Assembly (NCBI GenBank): GCA_035258565.1
Contig: DATFXF010000033.1
Coordinates: 1 to 8,613 of the forward strand
Direction of reading: 5' to 3'
From: DATFXF01 sp035258565
GTDB lineage: Bacteria; Acidobacteriota; Terriglobia; Acidiferrales; UBA7541
DNA length: 8,613 bases
Shown here: positions 5,900-8,613 of the stretch, in pieces
Numbering within the stretch: the stretch's first letter is position 1
Layout: each line of letters begins with the position of its first letter
Program-made: the position numbers and the translations under genes
The notes under the pieces: model-generated
Database searches by the model: none
What the model saw: only the letters and a program-made list of their open reading frames with translations
What the model was told of the DNA's origin: nothing

Positions 5900-6337
5900 A
5901 TGTTGAAGCTGTCGAAGAAAGCGGATTACGGGTTAATTGCCGTCAAGCACCTGGCCATGCGCGATGCGCAGGGCGCCTGCAGCGCCGCCGACATCGCTGA
6001 GGTTTACGGGATTCCGATGCCGCTCATGGCCAAGGTGCTGCAGAAGCTTGCCAAGCATGGGCTGGTGACGGCGCGGCACGGTTCGAGCGGTGGTTATAAG
6101 TTGGCGCGTCATCCCTCGACGATTACCGCGCTCGAGGTCATCAACGCGATTGACGGGCCGCTGTTCATCACCTCCTGCGTTACAAGCCGCGGGGAGTGCT
6201 ACCAAACCCCAACGTGCACGGTGCGCGAACCGCTCCGACGCGTGAACGAGAGCATCCTGCAAGTGCTGGGCACCGTGACGATTTCGCAGATGAGCGAGCA
6301 GCCACCGGAGACTTCGCTCATCGAGCTCGAGACTTAG
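5900..6337 (+). CDS. iscR: Rrf2-family iron-sulfur transcriptional regulator (IscR-like)
   Basis: This 145-residue winged-helix regulator probably senses iron-sulfur cluster status and represses the isc operon that it heads. The N-terminus MLKLSKKADYGL is typical of Rrf2 proteins. The helix-turn-helix spans about residues 28-55, and the wing contains HGSSGGYKLAR (60-70). Three cysteines, Cys93, Cys100 and Cys106, lie in the loop SCVTSRGECYQTPTC, the position of the cluster ligands in IscR. A C-terminal helix for dimerisation follows. The protein is a little shorter than E. coli IscR (about 160). Two differences stand out: the spacing is C-x6-C-x5-C, and the residue three after the last cysteine is Arg109 where E. 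coli IscR has its histidine ligand. No Shine-Dalgarno precedes the ATG; the leader is occupied by the operator. Its TAG stop overlaps the Shine-Dalgarno of iscS. The family is firm; the IscR role is inferred from context. Confidence 0.88.
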   Translation: MLKLSKKADYGLIAVKHLAMRDAQGACSAADIAEVYGIPMPLMAKVLQKLAKHGLVTARHGSSGGYKLARHPSTITALEVINAIDGPLFITSCVTSRGECYQTPTCTVREPLRRVNESILQVLGTVTISQMSEQPPETSLIELET

Positions 6338-6341
6338 GAGA
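6336..6341 (+). promoter_or_regulatory. Shine-Dalgarno of iscS overlapping the regulator's stop codon
   Basis: AGGAGA begins inside the TAG stop (6335-6337) of the regulator gene and lies 6 nt before the iscS ATG. Ribosomes ending on the regulator gene would uncover or re-use this site, so translation of iscS is probably coupled. Confidence 0.75.
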
Positions 6342-6347
6342 CCTGGA

Positions 6348-7568
6348 ATGGCGATCAAGCTGCCGATTTATATGGACAACCACGCGACCACGCCCGTAGA
6401 CCCGCGGGTTCTGGAAGCGATGAGGCCCTACTTCAACGAACGGTTCGGCAATGCGGCGAGCCGGAACCACTCGTTCGGCTGGACGGCGGAAGAGGCGGTC
6501 GAGAACGCCCGCGGCCAGATCGCGCGGCTGATCAACGCCTCCCCGAAGGAGATCATCTTCACCAGCGGTGCGACCGAGTCGGACAACCTGGCGATCAAGG
6601 GTGTTGCCGAGATGTACCGCGACAAGGGCAACCACATCATCACGCAGGTGACCGAGCACAAGGCCGTGCTCGATACCTCCAAGCGCCTGGAGAAGTACGG
6701 CTTTGAAGTCACCTATCTACCCGTCGAAAAGGACGGGCGGATCAACCTCGACGACCTACGCCGCGCCATCACCCCCAAGACGATCCTGATCACGATCATG
6801 TATGCCAACAACGAAATCGGCGTGATCCAACCCATTCAAGAGATCGGCAAGCTGGCCAAGGAGAAGGGCGTTTTCTTCCATGTCGATGGCGTGCAGGCGG
6901 TCGGCAAGATTCCCGTGGACGTGCAGAAGGACAATATCGATCTCCTCTCTATCAGCGCGCACAAATTCTACGGGCCCAAGGGCGTGGGCGCGCTCTACGT
7001 GCGCCGGCGGAATCCGCGCGTGCAACTGAGCGCGATCATTGATGGCGGCGGGCATGAGCGCGGCATGCGTTCGGGTACGCTGAACGTCCCGGGCATCGTC
7101 GGATTTGGCCAGGCCTCGGAACTTGCGCAGAACGAGATGGCCCAGGAAGGCGAGCAGCTGCGCCGCCTGCGCGACCGCCTGAAGGACAGCATCTTCGCGC
7201 AGCTCGACGAGGTGTACATCAACGGCTCGATGACGCACCGGCTGCCGCACAACCTGAACGTGAGCTTTGCCTATGTGGAAGGCGAGTCCCTGCTGATGGG
7301 CATCAATGACGTCGCGGTCTCGAGCGGGTCGGCGTGCACCTCGGCGACGCTGGAGCCCAGCTACGTGCTCAAGGCGCTAGGGGTGGGAGAGGACTTGGCG
7401 CACACCTCGATCCGCTTTGGGCTTGGCCGGTTCAACACCGAGGAGGAAGTGGACTATGTGGTGAACCGCGTGGTCGACACGGTGAATCGCCTGCGCGAGC
7501 TCTCGCCGCTCTATGAGATGGCCAAGGAAGGTGTGGACCTGAGCAAGATGAGTTGGAAGCCTGCGTAA
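6348..7568 (+). CDS. iscS: Cysteine desulfurase
   Basis: IscS is a PLP enzyme that takes sulfur from L-cysteine, leaving alanine, and passes the persulfide to IscU and other acceptors (tRNA thiolation, cofactors). The 406-residue protein aligns by eye with group I IscS: YMDNHATTPVDPRV near the N-terminus, cofactor His104 (TEHKAVLD), HVDGVQAVGK (178-187, Asp180 and Gln183), PLP lysine Lys206 in SAHKFYGPKG, and the mobile-loop catalytic Cys330 in SSGSACTSATLEPSYVLKALG. The C-terminal tail EGVDLSKMSW resembles the IscU-docking tail of true IscS rather than NifS or SufS. No defect is seen. It begins 10 bp after the regulator gene and is followed 45 bp later by iscU, so it is the core of the ISC operon. 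Confidence 0.96.
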   Translation: MAIKLPIYMDNHATTPVDPRVLEAMRPYFNERFGNAASRNHSFGWTAEEAVENARGQIARLINASPKEIIFTSGATESDNLAIKGVAEMYRDKGNHIITQVTEHKAVLDTSKRLEKYGFEVTYLPVEKDGRINLDDLRRAITPKTILITIMYANNEIGVIQPIQEIGKLAKEKGVFFHVDGVQAVGKIPVDVQKDNIDLLSISAHKFYGPKGVGALYVRRRNPRVQLSAIIDGGGHERGMRSGTLNVPGIVGFGQASELAQNEMAQEGEQLRRLRDRLKDSIFAQLDEVYINGSMTHRLPHNLNVSFAYVEGESLLMGINDVAVSSGSACTSATLEPSYVLKALGVGEDLAHTSIRFGLGRFNTEEEVDYVVNRVVDTVNRLRELSPLYEMAKEGVDLSKMSWKPA

Positions 7569-7613
7569 GGAGAAGGAGTTTCGTCCGTCAGTCTAAAGGA
7601 GAGGTGAAATCAG

Positions 7614-8042
7614 ATGGCTTATTCGGACAAGGTGATTGACCACTACAACCATCCCCGCAACGTGGGTAGCTTGCCGAAGGAGGACCCCAACGTGGGCACC
7701 GGCCTGGTGGGCGCACCCGAGTGCGGCGACGTGATGAAGTTGCAGATGAAGATCAATCCCCAGACGCGCGTGATCGAAGAGGCGAAGTTCAAGACCTTCG
7801 GCTGTGGCTCGGCAATCGCCAGCTCCTCACTCGCCACCGAGTGGGTTCGGGGCAAGACGGTTGAGGAAGCGCTGGCCATCAAGAATACGGACATCGTCCG
7901 CGAGCTCAGCCTTCCCCCGGTGAAGATTCACTGTTCGGTGCTTGCGGAAGACGCGATCAAGGCCGCGATCGGCGACTGGAAGAAGAAGCACGGTGCCGAG
8001 ACCGGGTCCGCGGCAGTGGAGAAGGCGGCAGCGCAGGGTTAG
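7614..8042 (+). CDS. iscU: Iron-sulfur cluster assembly scaffold protein
   Basis: IscU is the scaffold on which iron and IscS-derived sulfur are assembled into a [2Fe-2S] cluster before transfer to client proteins. The 142-residue protein carries the full ligand set: Cys37 with the assembly aspartate Asp39 (APECGDVM), Cys64 (FGCGSAIASSS), and His106-Cys107. It also has the HscA-recognition motif LPPVK (100-104), followed by HCSVLAEDAIKAAI. This makes it a true IscU rather than SufU or a NifU N-domain. Compared with E. coli IscU (about 128 residues) it has an extra Ala/Lys-rich C-terminal tail of roughly 14 residues. The Shine-Dalgarno AGGAGAGG (7597-7604) precedes the ATG. The LPPVK motif implies a working HscA/HscB chaperone pair, consistent with the hscB start at the window's right edge. 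Confidence 0.96.
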   Translation: MAYSDKVIDHYNHPRNVGSLPKEDPNVGTGLVGAPECGDVMKLQMKINPQTRVIEEAKFKTFGCGSAIASSSLATEWVRGKTVEEALAIKNTDIVRELSLPPVKIHCSVLAEDAIKAAIGDWKKKHGAETGSAAVEKAAAQG

Positions 8043-8087
8043 CCAGCCAGCGTTTCCGCGTCGCCGGAGGAGTTGCGGAACACAGCG

Positions 8088-8414
8088 ATGATCCATTTGA
8101 CCGAAAAGGCGGCGGGCAAGATCCGCCAACTGATGGTTCAGGAAGGCGTGCCGGAATCGGGCGGTTTGCGCGTCGGCGTACAAGGGGGCGGGTGCTCTGG
8201 GCTGACCTACGCGATGCGCCTGGAAACGCAGGCGCGCAACCGCGACAAAATCTTCGAGGAGTATGGCGCGCGTCTGTTCGTGGACCTCAAGAGCTATCTG
8301 TACTTGAACAACACCACCCTGGACTACCAAGAGACTCTGATGCGGCAGGGATTTGTCTTCGAGAACCCGCAGGCGACGCGCAGTTGCGGTTGTGGGAGCT
8401 CGTTCACGGCCTAA
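8088..8414 (+). CDS. iscA: A-type iron-sulfur carrier protein (HesB/IscA family)
   Basis: IscA-type proteins receive clusters or iron and deliver [4Fe-4S] units to apo-proteins. The 108-residue protein starting MIHLTEKAAGKI has the three conserved cysteines: Cys36 in GGGCSGLTY and Cys100/Cys102 in the C-terminal SCGCGSSF. Length and spacing match IscA closely. The start is a judgement: the ATG at 8088 gives the family's standard N-terminus, but the good GGAGGAG Shine-Dalgarno (8066-8072) is 15 nt away. A TTG at 8073 immediately abuts that site and would add MRNTA, which is too close for normal spacing. The gene lies 45 bp after iscU and is followed by a strong terminator. ErpA or SufA are alternative family names; the operon position favours IscA. 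Confidence 0.93.
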   Translation: MIHLTEKAAGKIRQLMVQEGVPESGGLRVGVQGGGCSGLTYAMRLETQARNRDKIFEEYGARLFVDLKSYLYLNNTTLDYQETLMRQGFVFENPQATRSCGCGSSFTA

Positions 8415-8470
8415 ACAGCCGTCGGGGAGGAGTTCGCGGGCGCGTCTGGTTTCCATCGGAGCGCAAGGCG

Positions 8471-8504
8471 TGGTTGGCAGACGGGCTCGCCAACCATTTT
8501 TTTT
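8471..8504 (+). terminator. Rho-independent terminator after iscA
   Basis: A perfect 8-bp stem, TGGTTGGC (8471-8478) with GCCAACCA (8489-8496), encloses a 10-nt loop and is followed directly by eight T residues (8497-8504). This is a textbook intrinsic terminator on the plus strand. It lies 57 nt after the iscA stop and 50 nt before the probable hscB start, so it should end or attenuate the iscR-iscA transcript. Confidence 0.9.
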
Positions 8505-8553
8505 GCCCGGCCGCAGAAGCCCGCAAAGCAGCGGGAGTATCTCTAGTGCGCAG

Positions 8554-8613
8554 ATGAGTGCCCCTTCGACCAGCACCCGAGCGAGTTCGACCTGCTGGAG
8601 CTGCCAGGCCGCC
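8554..8613 (+). CDS. hscB: Probable HscB co-chaperone, N-terminal fragment (cut by window edge)
   Basis: Only 20 codons are visible, starting MSAPSTSTRAS and reaching CWSCQAA. HscB is the J-domain partner of the Hsp70 HscA and delivers IscU-bound clusters. Many HscB proteins outside the enterobacteria, and the human homologue, carry an N-terminal zinc-binding module opening with a CWxC pair; here Cys14 and Cys17 fit that. The position directly after iscA is where hscB sits in ISC operons. No J-domain or HPD motif is within the window, so the call relies on the CxxC and synteny. The only Shine-Dalgarno-like GGGAG (8533-8537) is 16 nt upstream and partly inside a small hairpin (CCCGC 8520-8524 with GCGGG 8531-8535). 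Confidence 0.55.
   Translation, partial: MSAPSTSTRASSTCWSCQAA

Noticed and set aside
7567..7580. Extra Shine-Dalgarno-like GGAGAAGGAG right after the iscS stop
   Set aside because: No start codon at a suitable distance opens a reading frame; the real iscU site is at 7597-7604.
7827..8576. A 249-codon minus-strand open frame across iscU-iscA
   Set aside because: It is antisense to two well-defined ISC genes and the terminator, and shows no domain of its own.
1..8613. CRISPR arrays, tRNA or rRNA genes, transposases, attachment sites
   Set aside because: No regularly spaced repeats, no cloverleaf or rRNA-like segments and no transposase or integrase motifs were seen on either strand by eye.

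Overview
The window is GC-rich bacterial chromosomal DNA, densely packed with housekeeping genes. No phage, plasmid, CRISPR or transposase gene is visible. Two divergent gene blocks face away from a shared 381-bp intergenic region (5519-5899). The gene content (a coaD/aspC/GDP-mannose cluster beside an ISC-type iron-sulfur cluster with an Rrf2 regulator first and an HscB with an N-terminal CxxC) would fit a member of the Acidobacteriota. That placement is an inference from gene style and composition, not something the sequence proves.

Left block, minus strand, in transcription order: coaD (phosphopantetheine adenylyltransferase), aspC-type aminotransferase, class I mannose-6-phosphate isomerase (manA), mannose-1-phosphate guanylyltransferase (manC), phosphomanno/phosphoglucomutase (manB-like), and the first 29 codons of a small cupin protein cut by the window edge. 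aspC/manA overlap as GTGA and manA/manC overlap as ATGA, so these are almost certainly co-transcribed and translationally coupled. The three sugar enzymes together can convert fructose-6-phosphate to GDP-mannose: ManA makes mannose-6-P, the mutase makes mannose-1-P and ManC adds GMP. A perfect 11-bp-arm palindrome lies between manC and the mutase gene.

Centre: the intergenic region holds a near-consensus sigma70 promoter (TTGACA, 17 bp, TAAGAT) reading right. Just downstream of it is an inverted repeat closely resembling the IscR type-1 operator core. A second, degenerate copy of the same 13-mer lies 108 bp upstream.

Right block, plus strand: iscR-like Rrf2 regulator, iscS (cysteine desulfurase), iscU (scaffold), iscA (A-type carrier), a strong intrinsic terminator, then the first 20 codons of a probable hscB co-chaperone. 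IscS supplies sulfur from cysteine, IscU assembles the cluster, IscA and HscB (with HscA, expected beyond the window) help transfer it, and the regulator would sense cluster status and repress its own operon.

No wholly new system is evident. The points most worth a second look are the regulator's unusual ligand set and its operator placed in a leader without a Shine-Dalgarno sequence, the terminator splitting iscA from hscB, and the palindrome in the mannose operon.
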